From assembly GCA_030407085.1 (NCBI GenBank), contig CM059582.1, forward strand, positions 66,401,501 through 66,465,500: a DNA stretch of 64,000 nt. Reading direction: 5' to 3'. The notes beneath the pieces were generated by a model, which saw only the letters and a list, made by a program, of their open reading frames with translations, had not been told where the DNA came from and did no database searches. Of this stretch, positions 21,301 to 33,828 are shown in pieces. Numbering within the stretch: position 1 is the first letter of the stretch; each line of letters opens with the position of its first letter. The stretch comes from Trichopria drosophilae (lineage: Eukaryota; Arthropoda; Insecta; Hymenoptera; Diapriidae). The position numbers and the translations under genes are program-made.

Positions 21301-24300
21301 AACGCTATTCTTCTTATTTCAAACAGTATGTTTGAAGAGTCTATTAAATTTTAATTTTAGAAAGAATTTCCTGCACAAGTAACCCACATTTTACCAAAAT
21401 CGTCATAACCAATGATTATTTAAACAATGATTCCGTTGCTAATTATTTTAAAACGATATTTTCCTTATTTCCAAAAGTATTTTTATAGTGTTAGCATAAT
21501 TTTCACTTTAGAAAGAATTCCCTGCACAAGTTATATGCATTTTACGGAAATCGTTACAACCATTGATAATTTAAACAATGATTCTGTTGCGAATTTTTAA
21601 AAATTATATTTTCCTTATTTTAAACAGTGTGTTTGGAGTGTCTGTTAAATTTTAACTTTAGAAAGAATTTTCTGCACGAGTTACACGCATTTTACAGAAA
21701 TCGTTCTAAACAATGATTATTTAAACAATGATTTCGTTGCTAATTATTTTAAAATGATATTTTCCTTATTTCAAACAATACTTTTATAGTATTTGCGAAA
21801 TTTTAACTTTAAAAAGAAATTCCTACACAAGTTATACGCATTTTACAGACATCGTTATAAACAATGATTCCGTTCCGAATTGTTTCAAAACAACAGTTTC
21901 CTTATTTAAAATAGTATGTTTGAAGTGCCTGTAAAATTTTATATTTTAAAGAATTTAGTGCACAAGTTATACGCATTATATAGATATTATTATAAACATT
22001 GATTATTTAAACAATGATTCCGTGGCGAATTATTTCAAAACGATATTCTTCTAATTTCGAACACTATGTTTTAAGTGTTTGCAAAATTATAACTTTATAA
22101 AGAATTTACTGCACAAGTTATACGAATTTTACAGAAATCGTTATAAACAATGATAATTTAAATAATGATCCGTCGCGAATTGTGTCAAAACGCTATTCTT
22201 CTTATTTCAAACAGTATGTTTGAAGTGTCTATTAAATTTTAACTTTAGAAAGAATTTCCTGCACAAGTAACCCACATTTTACCAAAATCGTCATAACCAA
22301 TGATTATTTAAACAATGATTCCATTGCTAATTATTTTAAAGTGATATTTTCCTTATTTCAAACAGTACTTTTATAGTATTTTCGAAATTTTAACTTTAAA
22401 AAGAAATTCCTACACAAGTTATACGCATTTTACAGACATCGTTATAAACAATGATTCCGTTCCGAATTGTTTCAAAACAACAGTTTCCTTATTTAAAATA
22501 GTATGTTTGAAGTGCCTGTAAAATTTTATATTTTAAAGAATTTAGTGCACAAGTTATACGCATTATATAGATATTATTATAAACATTGATTATTTAAACA
22601 ATGATTCCGTGGCGAATTATTTCAAAACGATATTCTTCTAATTTCGAACAGTATGTTTTAAGTGTTTGCAAAATTATAACTTTATAAAGAATTTACTGCA
22701 CAGGTTATACGAATTTTACAGAAATCGTTATAAACAATGATAATTTAAATAATGATCCGTCGCGAATTGTGTCAAAACGCTATTCTTCTTATTTCAAACA
22801 GTATGTTTGAAGAGTCTATTAAATTTTAATTTTAGAAAGAATTTCCTGCACAAGTAACCCACATTTTACCAAAATCGTCATAACCAATGATTATTTAAAC
22901 AATGATTCCGTTGCTAATTATTTTAAAACGATATTTTCCTTATTTCCAAAAGTATTTTTATAGTGTTAGCATAATTTTCACTTTAGAAAGAATTCCCTGC
23001 ACAAGTTATATGCATTTTACGGAAATCGTTACAACCATTGATAATTTAAACAATGATTCTGTTGCGAATTTTTAAAAATTATATTTTCCTTATTTTAAAC
23101 AGTGTGTTTGGAGTGTCTGTTAAATTTTAACTTTAGAAAGAATTTTCTGCACGAGTTACACGCATTTTACAGAAATCGTTCTAAACAATGATTATTTAAA
23201 CAATGATTTCGTTGCTAATTATTTTAAAATGATATTTTCCTTATTTCAAACAATACTTTTATAGTATTTGCGAAATTTTAACTTTAAAAAGAAATTCCTA
23301 CACAAGTTATACGCATTTTACAGACATCGTTATAAACAATGATTCCGTTCCGAATTGTTTCAAAACAACAGTTTCCTTATTTAAAATAGTATGTTTGAAG
23401 TGCCTGTAAAATTTTATATTTTAAAGAATTTAGTGCACAAGTTATACGCATTATATAGATATTATTATAAACATTGATTATTTAAACAATGATTCCGTGG
23501 CGAATTATTTCAAAACGATATTCTTCTAATTTCGAACAGTATGTTTTAAGTGTTTGCAAAATTATAACTTTATAAAGAATTTACTGCACAGGATATACGA
23601 ATTTTACAGAAATCGTTATAAACAATGATAATTTAAATAATGATCCGTCGCGAATTGTGTCAAAACGCTATTCTTCTTATTTCAAACAGTATGTTTGAAG
23701 TGTCTATTAAATTTTAATTTTAGAAAGAATTTCCTGCACAAGTAACCCACATTTTACCAAAATCGTCATAACCAATGATTATTTAAACAATGATTCCGTT
23801 GCTAATTATTTTAAAACGATATTTTCCTTATTTCCAAAAGTATTTTTATAGTGTTAGCATAATTTTAACTTTAGAAAGAATTCCCTGCACAAGTTATATG
23901 CATTTTACGGAAATCGTTACAACCATTGATAATTTAAACAATGATTCTGTTGCGAATTTTTAAAAATTATATTTTCCTTATTTTAAACAGTGTGTTTGGA
24001 GTGTCTGTTAAATTTTAACTCTAGAAAGAATTTTCTGCACGAGTTACACGGATTTTACAGAAATCGTTCTAAACAATGATTATTTAAACAATGATTTCGT
24101 TGCTAATTATTTTAAAATGATATTTTCCTTATTTCAAACAATACTTTTATAGTATTTGCGAAATTTTAACTTTAAAAAGAAATTCCTACACAAGTTATAC
24201 GCATTTTACAGACATCGTTATAAACAATGATTCCGTTCCGAATTGTTTCAAAACAACAGTTTCCTTATTTAAAATAGTATGCTTGAAGTGCCTGTAAAAT

Positions 24301-26565
24301 TTTATATTTTAAAGAATTTAGTGCACAAGTTATACCCATTATATAGATATTATTATAAACATTGATTATTTAAACAATGATTCCGTGGCGAATTAATTCA
24401 AAACGATATTCTTCTAATTTCGAACAGTATGTTTTAAGTGTTTGCAAAATTATAACTTTATAAACAATTTACTGCACAAGTTATAAGTATTTTACAGAAA
24501 TCGTTATAAACAATGATAATTTAAATAATGATCCGTCGCGAATTGTGTCAAAACGCTATTCTTCTTATTTCAAACAGTATGTTTGAAGTGTCTATTAAAT
24601 TTTAACTTTAGAAAGAATTTCCTGCACAAGTAACCCACATTTTACCAAAATCGTCATAACCAATGATTATTTAAACAATGATTCCATTGCTAATTATTTT
24701 AAAGTGATATTTTCCTTATTTCAAACAGTACTTTTATAGTATTTTCGAAATTTTAACTTTAAAAAGAAATTCCTACACAAGTTATACGCATTTTACAGAC
24801 ATCGTTATAAACAATGATTCCGTTCCGAATTGTTTCAAAACAACAGTTTCCTTATTTAAAATAGTATGCTTGAAGTGCCTGTAAAATTTTATATTTTAAA
24901 GAATTTAGTGCACAAGTTATACGCATTATATAGATATTATTATAAACATTGATTATTTAAACAATGATTCCGTGGCGCATTATTTCTAAACGATATTCTT
25001 CTAATTTCGAACAGTATGTTTTAAGTGTTTGCAAAATTATAACTTTATAAAGAATTTACTGCACAGGTTATACGAATTTTACAGAAATCGTTATAAACAA
25101 TGATAATTTAAATAATGATCCGTCGCGAATTGTGTCAAAACGCTATTCTTCTTATTTCAAACAGTATGTTTGAAGTGTCTATTAAATTTTAACTTTAGAA
25201 AGAATTTCCTGCACAAGTAACCCACATTTTACCAAAATCGTCATAACCAATGATTATTTAAACAATGATTCCATTGCTATTTATTTTAAAGTGATATTTT
25301 CCTTATTTCAAACAGTACTTTTATAGTATTTTCGAAATTTTAACTTTAAAAAGAAATTCCTACACAAGTTATACGCATTTTACAGACATCGTTATAAACA
25401 ATGATTCCGTTCCGAATTGTTTCAAAACAACAGTTTCCTTATTTAAAATAGTATGTTTGAAGTGCCTGTAAAATTTTATATTTTAAAGAATTTAGTGCAC
25501 AAGTTATACGCATTATATAGATATTATTATAAACATTGATTATTTAAACAATGATTCCGTGCGAATTATTTCAAAACGATATTCTTCTAATTTCGAACAC
25601 TATGTTTTAAGTGTTTGCAAAATTATAACTTTATAAAGAATTTACTGCACAAGTTATACGAATTTTACAGAAATCGTTATAAACAATGATAATTTAAATA
25701 ATGATCCGTCGCGAATTGTGTCAAAACGCTATTCTTCTTATTTCAAACAGTATGTTTGAAGTGTCTATTAAATTTTAACTTTAGAAAGAATTTCCTGCAC
25801 AAGTAACCCACATTTTACCAAAATCGTCATAACCAATGATTATTTAAACAATGATTCCATTGCTAATTATTTTAAAGTGATATTTTTCTTATTTCAAACA
25901 GTACTTTTATAGTATTTTCGAAATTTTAACTTTAAAAAGAAATTCCTACACAAGTTATACGCATTTTACAGACATCGTTATAAACAATGATTCCGTTCCG
26001 AATTGTTTCAAAACAACAGTTTCCTTATTTAAAATAGTATGTTTGAAGTGCCTGTAAAATTTTATATTTTAAAGAATTTAGTGCACAAGTTATACGCATT
26101 ATATAGATATTATTATAAACATTGATTATTTAAACAATGATTCCGTGGTGAATTATTTCAAAACGATATTCTTCTAATTTCGAACAGTATGTTTTAAGTG
26201 TTTGTAAAATTTTAACTTTATAAAGAATTTCATGCACAAGTTATACACATTTTAAAGAAATCGTTATATACAATGATTATGTAAACAATGATGCCGTGGC
26301 GAATTATTTCAAAACGATATTTTCCTTATATCAAATAGTATTTTTGAAGTGTTTGCAAGATTCGAACTTTATAAAGAATTTCCTGCACAAGTTACCCGCA
26401 TTTTACCAAAATCGTCATAACCAATGATTATTTAAACAATGATTCCGTTGTTAATTATTTTAAAACGATATTTTCCTTATTTCCAACAGTATTTTTATAG
26501 TGTTTGCATAATTTTAACTTGAAAAGAATTCCCTGCACAAGTTATATGCATTTTACGGAAATACA
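18350..26565 (+). repeat. Satellite array with higher-order organisation
   Basis: An 8.2-kb tandem array of AT-rich monomers of about 133-152 bp (mean about 147). Recurrent words are AAAACGATATTTTCCTTATT, CTGCACAAGTTATACGCATT and TTTAAACAATGATTCCGT. A length class lacking the TAATTTAAACAATGA stretch makes shorter monomers. One diagnostic word (CGTCATAACCAATGATT) occurs at 19038, 19926, 20814, 21401, 22289, 22876, 23764, 24652, 25239, 25825 and 26413. The spacings are 888, 888, 587, 888, 587, 888, 888, 587, 586 and 588, that is six- and four-monomer modules. Modules are nearly identical to each other while monomers inside a module differ clearly. There are no coding frames. Confidence 0.97.
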
Positions 26566-27597
26566 TGAAACTTAAGTAAAATATACAAAATTGCATCAGT
26601 TTGTTTGTTAAATTTTTCTTTAATATATTTTCATAAAAACAAATTCCTATTTCAATATTTATAATTTTTTCCACACACGAAAAGTTTTCTATGTTAAAAT
26701 ATAAAAGTCTAAAAAAGGGCATTCTCAAAAAGAGGAATTTCGAGAAAACACTTTCTCAAGGCAAAGAGAATGACCTTCTTTTCCTATTTTTAGTTTTTGT
26801 CCTCGATAAATTATAACATTTAGAATGACGCAACAATATTAATTCTTATTTCAAAATTTAACAATATTTTCAATAAAACAAAATATCATTAAATTAAATC
26901 GTTTTAAATATAAAAAAACATAATGAGTGAATAAATAGAGAAATCAATTAAAGTCAATAAATACAAATTACAACATTAATATCGTTGCGTAATTGAAATG
27001 TTAATAAATAAGTGTAAAAACCAAACCATTATTTAGTAATACCATTTATCAAAATTAAAATATGTACACGAAAATGTAAATGAAAAACAATATCTTAAAA
27101 ATATTTTTTTTATAACTTTGAAACAATTGTACACAATCATTATTTTATATAATACAATACATAATATATATATAATACTCAAATCAATTTTACACAACCA
27201 AGTACACAAAAATTGTAAAGTTAATACAAACAACGAACGAATAATTCTAGCAATAAATAACTGACATATAATTAATAAAAAAATTAAAGGCGAACACAAA
27301 TACCAACATTACAAAAATTCCTTTTATAACAAAAATATTTCTTTTACAAAATATTGAAAGTTTGAATAAATAACTAATATAAAAATTAATAATTTCTATT
27401 TAAATTTAGTTCTAATTATGCTTGAAATTTCGTTCATGTTTGTAAAAACTACTTTAACTTTGTAAGCAAATATTTTGTTAAAAATTTATTGTTATAAAAA
27501 ACACAAGAACAGTTTTTTTATAACTACAAAAAAATGGTACAAATTTTCCCACTAAACTTAATATTCCCACTAAACTTAATTAGGAGGGGAGTCCTAA

Positions 27598-27606
27598 TAT
27601 AAAAAG
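27598..27606 (+). promoter_or_regulatory. TATA box in the 5' LTR
   Basis: TATAAAAAG, repeated at the equivalent place in the 3' LTR (52132-52140). The sequence turns from AT-rich (U3-like) to GC-richer just downstream, as at a transcription start near 27630. Confidence 0.6.
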
Positions 27607-28171
27607 GGCGACTTTCCGACGAATCTTCCTACTCTACTTCTGCTCAGACTCCGGCTTCGGCTCCGACCCGGACTTTTGGAATCATCTTTTTGGACGAGCT
27701 AATCCAAATTTTGGTTGGGCTTCCGTGGGTCATCGTGGTTTCTGCTGCCGTTCTCACATTGGCAGTTTCCGCCGGTCTTAGTGGATTGTCACCTTCGGTC
27801 TTCCACGTGGACCCTCTACATCGCCAACCAAGTCAAATTCATTGACTGAACCGGAACACGGCCCACCGGCACTATCAACCGGAGTTCACCTCGCAATGAG
27901 ATCATCAATCCGACATGGCTCTCCTCATTCACAACTCCCTTTTTATACAGGTCCAGGCGACCGTATTCTTACCTCCAAAAAAAGAATATTCAGGTCCAGG
28001 TGACCGAATATCATCCTACTTTTCCTCGAAAACAGGTCCAGTCGACCGTTTTCAATCTTCCCCAATTCAGGTCTAGGCGACCGAATTTTCCTACCAAGCC
28101 TCCTAAGGAGCCGAGTTCCACGGGAAATCAATCTCGAAGAGTTTCGAGTCAAGTCCGACATCCAATTATTA

Positions 28172-28677
28172 GTAAGTATAATTTTTTTTAATACACCAAA
28201 ATAACAAACCCTCTAACCACCCTTTCCTTTTCCATTCCCTCTTTTCATGCCCGATATGTGCCGATAAGAATTCAATGCTTCAGGCATTAAATTTAGTTTA
28301 TATTTTTTTATTTTTATGAGACGAATGTGTCGGACTTCTTTACAATTTTTTTTTGAGCACCACTTTTTTTATGAATACATAAATAAAGATGCCGACACCT
28401 TAGGGATTCTTTTTGTTTATTAGCGACTCTAGTGCGTTTAACTAGAGCCCTTTGGGTGACCGGATGCAACCACGAGAATCAGTAGGGACGATAGGGAACC
28501 CCATCTTTTTTTTTTCGGTTAATTAATTCATAATATTTTCTTTTTCTTTACTTTTTCTAATTAATAATAATAATACGTATCTATACAATAAAAAATCCTA
28601 TTGTCCTTGGCCTACTAATTCCTTATAAAGATCACCAATTCCACATGTAAATTCTCGTCCGCTGTTTGTTGTTTCAG
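28172..28677 (+). other. Predicted intron inside the LTR
   Basis: Donor TTATTA|GTAAGT at 28172 and acceptor TTGTTTCAG at 28677, with a pyrimidine-rich stretch upstream of the acceptor. Both sites are kept in the 3' LTR (52705 and 53209). Joining the exons places the last A of exon 1 before TG of exon 2, giving ATG CCG GTA. Exon 1 is open in that same frame from 27850 but contains no ATG of its own. Confidence 0.55.
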
Positions 28678-28958
28678 TGCCGGTAGTAAAAAAGGATAGG
28701 GGCTATTTTCGTCGTCAGCGACGCCTCCGCGAGCGAGTCGCCAGAGAATCAAAGGCGAACCTTAGTTCGTTTCCCGACCCTCAATTCTCTCAGAAACCTC
28801 CACCACCACCTCCTCCAGTCGAACCTCTCCCTTCCACTATTCGAGAATACTCGCTCACCCACTGTGACTCCCCGATCACTTTTACTCCTCCCCTTCCTCA
28901 CGAACTCTTTGCACCCACCAATTCACCAAATTTAAATTATAATAAAAATTTGTATTAA
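28678..28958 (+). CDS. Arginine-rich and proline-rich LTR-encoded protein (hypothetical)
   Basis: Open frame of about 93 codons in the predicted second exon of the LTR. The likely start is the ATG formed at the splice junction (A at 28171 plus TG at 28678-28679). The N-terminus is strongly basic (KKDRGYFRRQRRLRERVARE), like an arginine-rich RNA-binding or nuclear-localisation motif. A proline run (PPPPPPP) and a proline-rich tail follow. Two AATAAA signals (28941 and 28957) lie at or near the stop. The 3' LTR copy keeps the basic part but is frameshifted before the proline run. I do not recognise a family. A small regulatory protein of the element is possible, but it may be no more than chance coding in a long LTR. 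Confidence 0.4.
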
Positions 28959-29154
28959 TAAAAAAAGAGCAGAATAAAAATTACTCTATTTAATTTTTTC
29001 TGATAAAAGAGCTTTCTTTATTTTCCTTCCATCCTTTTCTTTTGAAGCAGGCCGCCTCCATTCGCCAACCCGAATCAACCTGTGTGGTTGAACGCCCTTT
29101 CACGATTCTGGGCACAACATACTTCGAGTAAGTATGTTAAATCAGGTCGTAACA

Positions 29155-29175
29155 AATTGGTGACAGCGCTATTTG
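29155..29175 (+). promoter_or_regulatory. Primer-binding-site-like sequence
   Basis: AATTGGTGACAGCGCTATTTG directly after the LTR end, with TGGTGACAGCG beginning three bases in. LTR elements prime minus-strand synthesis here with a tRNA ending in CCA. I could not assign the tRNA. Confidence 0.55.
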
Positions 29176-29925
29176 AATGGAGCCCTGCACAGTGAAGAAA
29201 TTTTTGGAAGGAAAATTTTCTTTTTCGATTTAAACTTATATTAAAATTTAAATTTAAAAAAATAATAACATTCATTAGCATTAACAGATTCGTGACAGCA
29301 ATTTTTACACAAATTTTTTTTTTTCGGAAATAATGTTACTTGTTATGAATTTCTTTTTTATATTAATTATTTTTAACACTTTAAATAAAATATGAATCCG
29401 TACATTTCCTTCCCTTACCATCTCTGGCGACCGCAGAATTACTGTTATTTTTACATTTCCATAAAACAAAAAAATATATATATAAATTACTATTTATTCT
29501 TTTTAGTGGAAAACATCCCGTTGGAATCACGGTCAATTTCATAGTTAATAAACCGAAGACACAGGGAGATGGAATATGTAATTAAATTACACCAGGATCT
29601 TACCAGTAATAAGATTAAAGCTGGAAAATATTTTAAAGCGAAAAAACGTCTCGACAAAATTACAAACATCATCATAAATAGAATTAATAGTGCGAAAAAA
29701 TAAATATAAAAATAAAACGCAAAAATAAAATAGAAATTATACACATAGACTAACACAAAAAAAAAATATATATATATATATATAAAATAAAAACATTTAA
29801 ATTTATTCTCTTGTTTTCTTTTCCTCTTTCCTTCTACCATACTTTTTTTTTAGTTTAACTTTAGTTTTACAAATTTTTAACTCTTATTATATTAAGTATT
29901 AATTAAGCTTTAAAACCTATATATA
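29176..29925. other. AT-rich leader of the LTR element
   Basis: AT-rich DNA with a TA microsatellite (29767-29783). The minus strand is open over 29490-29840 as a tyrosine- and phenylalanine-rich frame caused by AT-rich composition. No gag-like frame is present. Confidence 0.5.
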
Positions 29926-30135
29926 GTGTGGGATTCCGATAACGAGGAAGGAATTTTCTTGAATGCAAAAGCGATTGCATTTATAATCGCCGACGCCGAT
30001 CAACAACTCAGCGAACCTGCACCCGAACTATTACCTCACGAAAAAGAAGCCCAACAAAAAATAAAAAGAGCGGAGCGACAAAGGCGTCGCAGGGCAAAGA
30101 AAAAATTATTGAAAGCGAAAAACAAACAAAAATAA
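29926..30135 (+). CDS. Small acidic-then-basic protein (hypothetical)
   Basis: About 69 codons, open from a GTG at 29926 without an ATG. The N-terminal half is acidic (WDSDNEEG, IADADQQLSEPAPE) and the C-terminal half is lysine/arginine-rich with coiled-coil-like spacing (KIKRAERQRRRRAKKKLLKA). The composition differs from the surrounding AT-rich DNA, which suggests real coding, perhaps as an exon with a start elsewhere. I do not recognise the family. Confidence 0.35.
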   Translation: MWDSDNEEGIFLNAKAIAFIIADADQQLSEPAPELLPHEKEAQQKIKRAERQRRRRAKKKLLKAKNKQK

Positions 30136-30977
30136 TAATTTTATATATTTATGTATACATAATAAAAAAAAATATAAGATTATAATATATCTATCCATAT
30201 AAAATAAATCTTGAGTTTTCTTTAACTAACCTCTCTTGCATGACAAACAAAATTCGTATAGTATAAATTGAATTACGATATATATATATATATATATATA
30301 ACCACAGTGATACGTATAATAAGTCCTCGTCATGCTGTTTACTACTACCTACAAAAGCGTGTGCCCTTGTAGACAAGTTATGACGCGTCTCCCGGATCTT
30401 TTCGTCGTACGTACTATTCTCCCCGTAATTACTTTTGAAATGTACGAATAGACCTATACCAGACGTGGCCCACATATATATTTTCTAAATACATCTAATT
30501 AATCAGTCCGTAGCATTTCTCAATTTTCGGCGAAAAACAAATTTTAAAAGTCGCCTTCATTAAAGGTCAGATATTGCATCATTATATTCGCTTCACCGTG
30601 ATTATGTGAAAATACATCGTAAGATAGGAACCGTATTGAGAGTGAAAGGAAAGAAGACCTTTTCCTCGCGGCAGCCTAATTCAAGCATTCCAATGCAGTA
30701 TTGCCATATGTGAGTAAAATGACTTTTTCCTCGTGCGTCCTACTACCATCTCTCTCGCTCTCGCATACTCTTTGTTAGATCCGTTAACTTTAGCAGTATA
30801 CTGTTTTCACGGTCGTCGATTATCCGTTGATCACTTATTCAGCGTACATTTGTTTTCCCGAAACTCTCGAAATTGTATACAGGTCCAGACATCGTTTCAA
30901 AGGAATGTCGCGTTCCTGTGTCTATGTTTGACAGTACGTAAGCACCTCTATTTCAAATATTGTATTTCTACATCAAT

Positions 30978-31238
30978 ATGGTAGATGTCAAGAAGATTTT
31001 GTCGTCATGGGAACAGGCCTTGAAGAAGGTTTACAACACTCTTGAAGAAGACGCTATTGAGGATCATTTTTCCAACTTCATTCGAGAATCCATCGCAAAG
31101 ATTGACAAAATCAATGCATTCTCAAGGGCCACTCCTCACATTCCCAATGGGATGAAGATATCGTTGGGGACACGTATTCATTGCATCACGGTACAGAGGG
31201 TTACAGCTGCTGTCATATTAATTAGGGTATCTCAATGA
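30978..31238 (+). CDS. Arm-conserved open frame of unknown function
   Basis: From ATG 30978 (MVDVKKILSSWEQALKKVYN) to TGA 31238, about 86 codons. The right arm copy (46431 down to 46171) differs by one residue (A to V). Composition is ordinary for protein (balanced, with charged helices), unlike the AT-rich flanks. There is no recognised domain. Conservation could simply reflect the young age of the arm duplication. Confidence 0.35.
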   Translation: MVDVKKILSSWEQALKKVYNTLEEDAIEDHFSNFIRESIAKIDKINAFSRATPHIPNGMKISLGTRIHCITVQRVTAAVILIRVSQ

Positions 31239-31481
31239 TCTTCAATAGAGACAAAACTGTCGAGTCACTTCACCCAAAACTGCTAAGACCATTTTGAAAT
31301 TAATGTAGAAAAGCCGCTAAGCAAGTCTGAACGCGTTCAAAAGATCTGGCGCCGACCCCCCTAATATTGTTATGAAAATGTCCTGCCTTTAGATGGTCAT
31401 TGCAAACGGTCTCTTTCTAATGCTTGATCTTAAGAAATTAGATCATAAATATTAAAAAATACTAGCTGTTACACATTCGTA

Positions 31482-31694
31482 TTGTCATGTGAGGAATCTC
31501 AAAAAAAAAAAAATGCAAAAGTCGCCTTCATTAAATATCAGCTATTGCTACATCATAGTCGCATCTCGATGCCTATGTGGAAATGCATCGTAGGCTTGGA
31601 ACCGTATTTTGAAATTGAAGGTAAAATTGTAATAATGACCTTTCCCTCCTGCGTTCTACTACCATCTCTTTCACTCTCGCGTACTCTTTGTTAG
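31482..31694 (+). other. Arm-conserved open frame, probably not coding
   Basis: A 70-codon frame, also at 45715-45927 on the minus strand with one residue different (S/C). It lies in the internally repeated module. The related module copy at 30541 does not keep the frame, so I do not take it as a gene. Confidence 0.3.
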
Positions 31695-32518
31695 ATCCAT
31701 TAACTTTAGCATTATACCAGTTTCACGGTCATCGTCATTGCCGATTACACGCGGATCATTTTCACAACATATTTTTCCATGTATACAGGTTCAGACGCGT
31801 TTAAAGTCATTAGGCAATTTCATCAAAACATATACTAAGTGACACATTTTATCTTTCCCAAATTTAGGCAACCTCCGCCATAATAGAAAGGAGATGTCCT
31901 CAGTTCCGTATTTTATCTGTAAGAATCACCCGTAGGCCAACACACCCCTTCGTTAACAAAGGTAGCATTAATAAATAAATAAATAATTTACAATTATAAT
32001 ATTCAAATAGTAATGAATCTAACATAATCCGAATAGCGTGTATTAAAATGTATAATATAGCACTTTCACAATTGAATAAATCTTTTCTACGATATTCGAT
32101 CTAATTGAAATGTGCATAGACGTATGAATACAAGTTTCGATTGGTTAATAATACAATTGAGCGTTCCAAAGATCTTTCAATTTTAAATAAAAAATGTTCA
32201 GTCATTAACTTGACATCGTTTAAACAATTAATTTTTGTATGTATATTAAATCGCGATATACTGTAGTCTTAAATCAAATAATTAAAATCATTACATCTTA
32301 AAGTCAGTCCATGCATAAATCTTACATGGTCTAAGTCGTCTTATCTACACTACATCTTTCTTTCTGTAAATGCAAAACAAAAGGAAAGCCAACAAAGTAT
32401 TTATCATTATGATAATAACAAATTCCTTCACATTAGAACCGTGTACAATAGCCTACATAAGGTCGCCTTACTCGTAGTGAATTGAACATTCGAACTGTCA
32501 TCTTTAATTGTCGATCAT

Positions 32519-32743
<225 letters not shown>

Positions 32744-32889
32744 TTAGCTACCGATTTGTTGCATCTATACGAATACTCTTACATCATATCGAGTCGTGTG
32801 CACATGCTTGTGTTGTAACATTCACACGACTATGGAAGGAAATTCATTCTGAAAACCCAACAAGTACAAGCGTAAATGTATTTTAATAC

Positions 32890-33828
32890 TAACGAATGGT
32901 ATTATTATATGTAGGTATTTTGTTAATGATATTGGCATAAGCAGAATGTCCTCCTATCCATCACACCTAGAGTAATACAAAAAGACACAAGTCGTTATAT
33001 CAATAAATCATTTTCATAGTAATAAATTAACCTTTAAAAACATCTTATGTTTTCACATCATGCACTACAATTTCATATTATTATTATTATTAATATTGAA
33101 TCGTTTATAGAACTGATGTTTTCATATATTATCACTTAGAAAGATTGCTACCGTATATGAAATATAAGACTAAACAACAATTCAACATGAAGACATGCAT
33201 AGATTAATTCTATTTAAATGTGCGCATGTGATTCCGTAAAACAGTAGTCATTTTGAAAGGAACAGTGAAAAATTCTCAATGACCTGTGGGTAAAGCTTCT
33301 ATCTTACTTCATGTTTCTTTTCGACAGTCCAAACACATCGGTACACAAACACACTTTCAATAATTATTGAATATTTTCTTATATAAGGGAGTCAATATTC
33401 AACGATTTTTTCGTAAATAATGAAACAATTTAATATTTAAGATTATTATAGAATTTTACTAAAACAAGATTAATTGCGGTGTTTTGGAAATGACAAAAGT
33501 ATGAGTATGCAATTAAATGAATAATTTAACACAGGAATCTCTATCATTACGTTCAATTATATAATTTTTAATATTATAACACGTACATATTTACAATATT
33601 TGCAGACTGTACGTCAGTCTTTTCATTATTACGTTTAGACTAAAATGTGCGTCAAAATTGCCTGTTGTCCGTCATTAATTATAGGCATCTGGTACATCGA
33701 AGCTTTAAAACACCTTTACAATACGTTGTATATTTTCTTAAATGTGAATGCATTTACGGTTTTGATGACAATAATGCTTCTTTAGTTTCATCTTGACCAT
33801 AGGTGCAAACGCAACAAATTGAGATCAG
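32890..33828. other. AT-rich arm sequence
   Basis: No gene seen. It contains the undisturbed target of the RAG1-like transposon (AGGC at 33683-33686, the complement of GCCT). Confidence 0.6.

Larger units (their letters stand above)
26566..29154 (+). mobile_element. 5' LTR (left-truncated) of a giant LTR-type element
   Basis: Nearly the same 2.6-kb sequence recurs in direct orientation at 51047-53708. This copy is followed by a primer-binding-site-like TGGTGACAGCG at 29158. The downstream copy is preceded by a 16-base G run and followed by satellite, as expected for 5' and 3' LTRs. The LTR ends in GTAACA. The 3' copy has 289 extra bases at its start (50758-51046), so this one seems to have lost its first part where it meets the satellite. 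It also lacks about 37 bp present near 51207-51243. Both copies carry a TATA box, an intron-like segment and an open frame. Confidence 0.78.
30541..31800 (+). repeat. Diverged module repeated within the palindrome arm
   Basis: A unit containing AAAGTCGCCTTCATTAAA, a GGAACCGTATT-like word, CTACTACCATCTCT and TTTGTTAGATCC occurs at 30541-30900 and again at 31515-31760. The right arm has the same two plus a further partial copy. This internal duplication predates formation of the palindrome because both arms carry it. Confidence 0.75.

Noticed and set aside
18350..26565. CRISPR-like array
   Set aside because: The repeats are contiguous diverged monomers without unique spacers, in a eukaryotic context. 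It is a satellite.
26566..26567. TG at the satellite junction taken as the definite LTR start
   Set aside because: The 3' copy extends 289 bp further to a G-run and TG, so this TG may be chance. Both options are kept open in the findings.
29490..29840. Tyrosine/phenylalanine-rich minus-strand protein with membrane-like segments
   Set aside because: The frame runs over AT microsatellite sequence, and its apparent hydrophobicity comes from composition.
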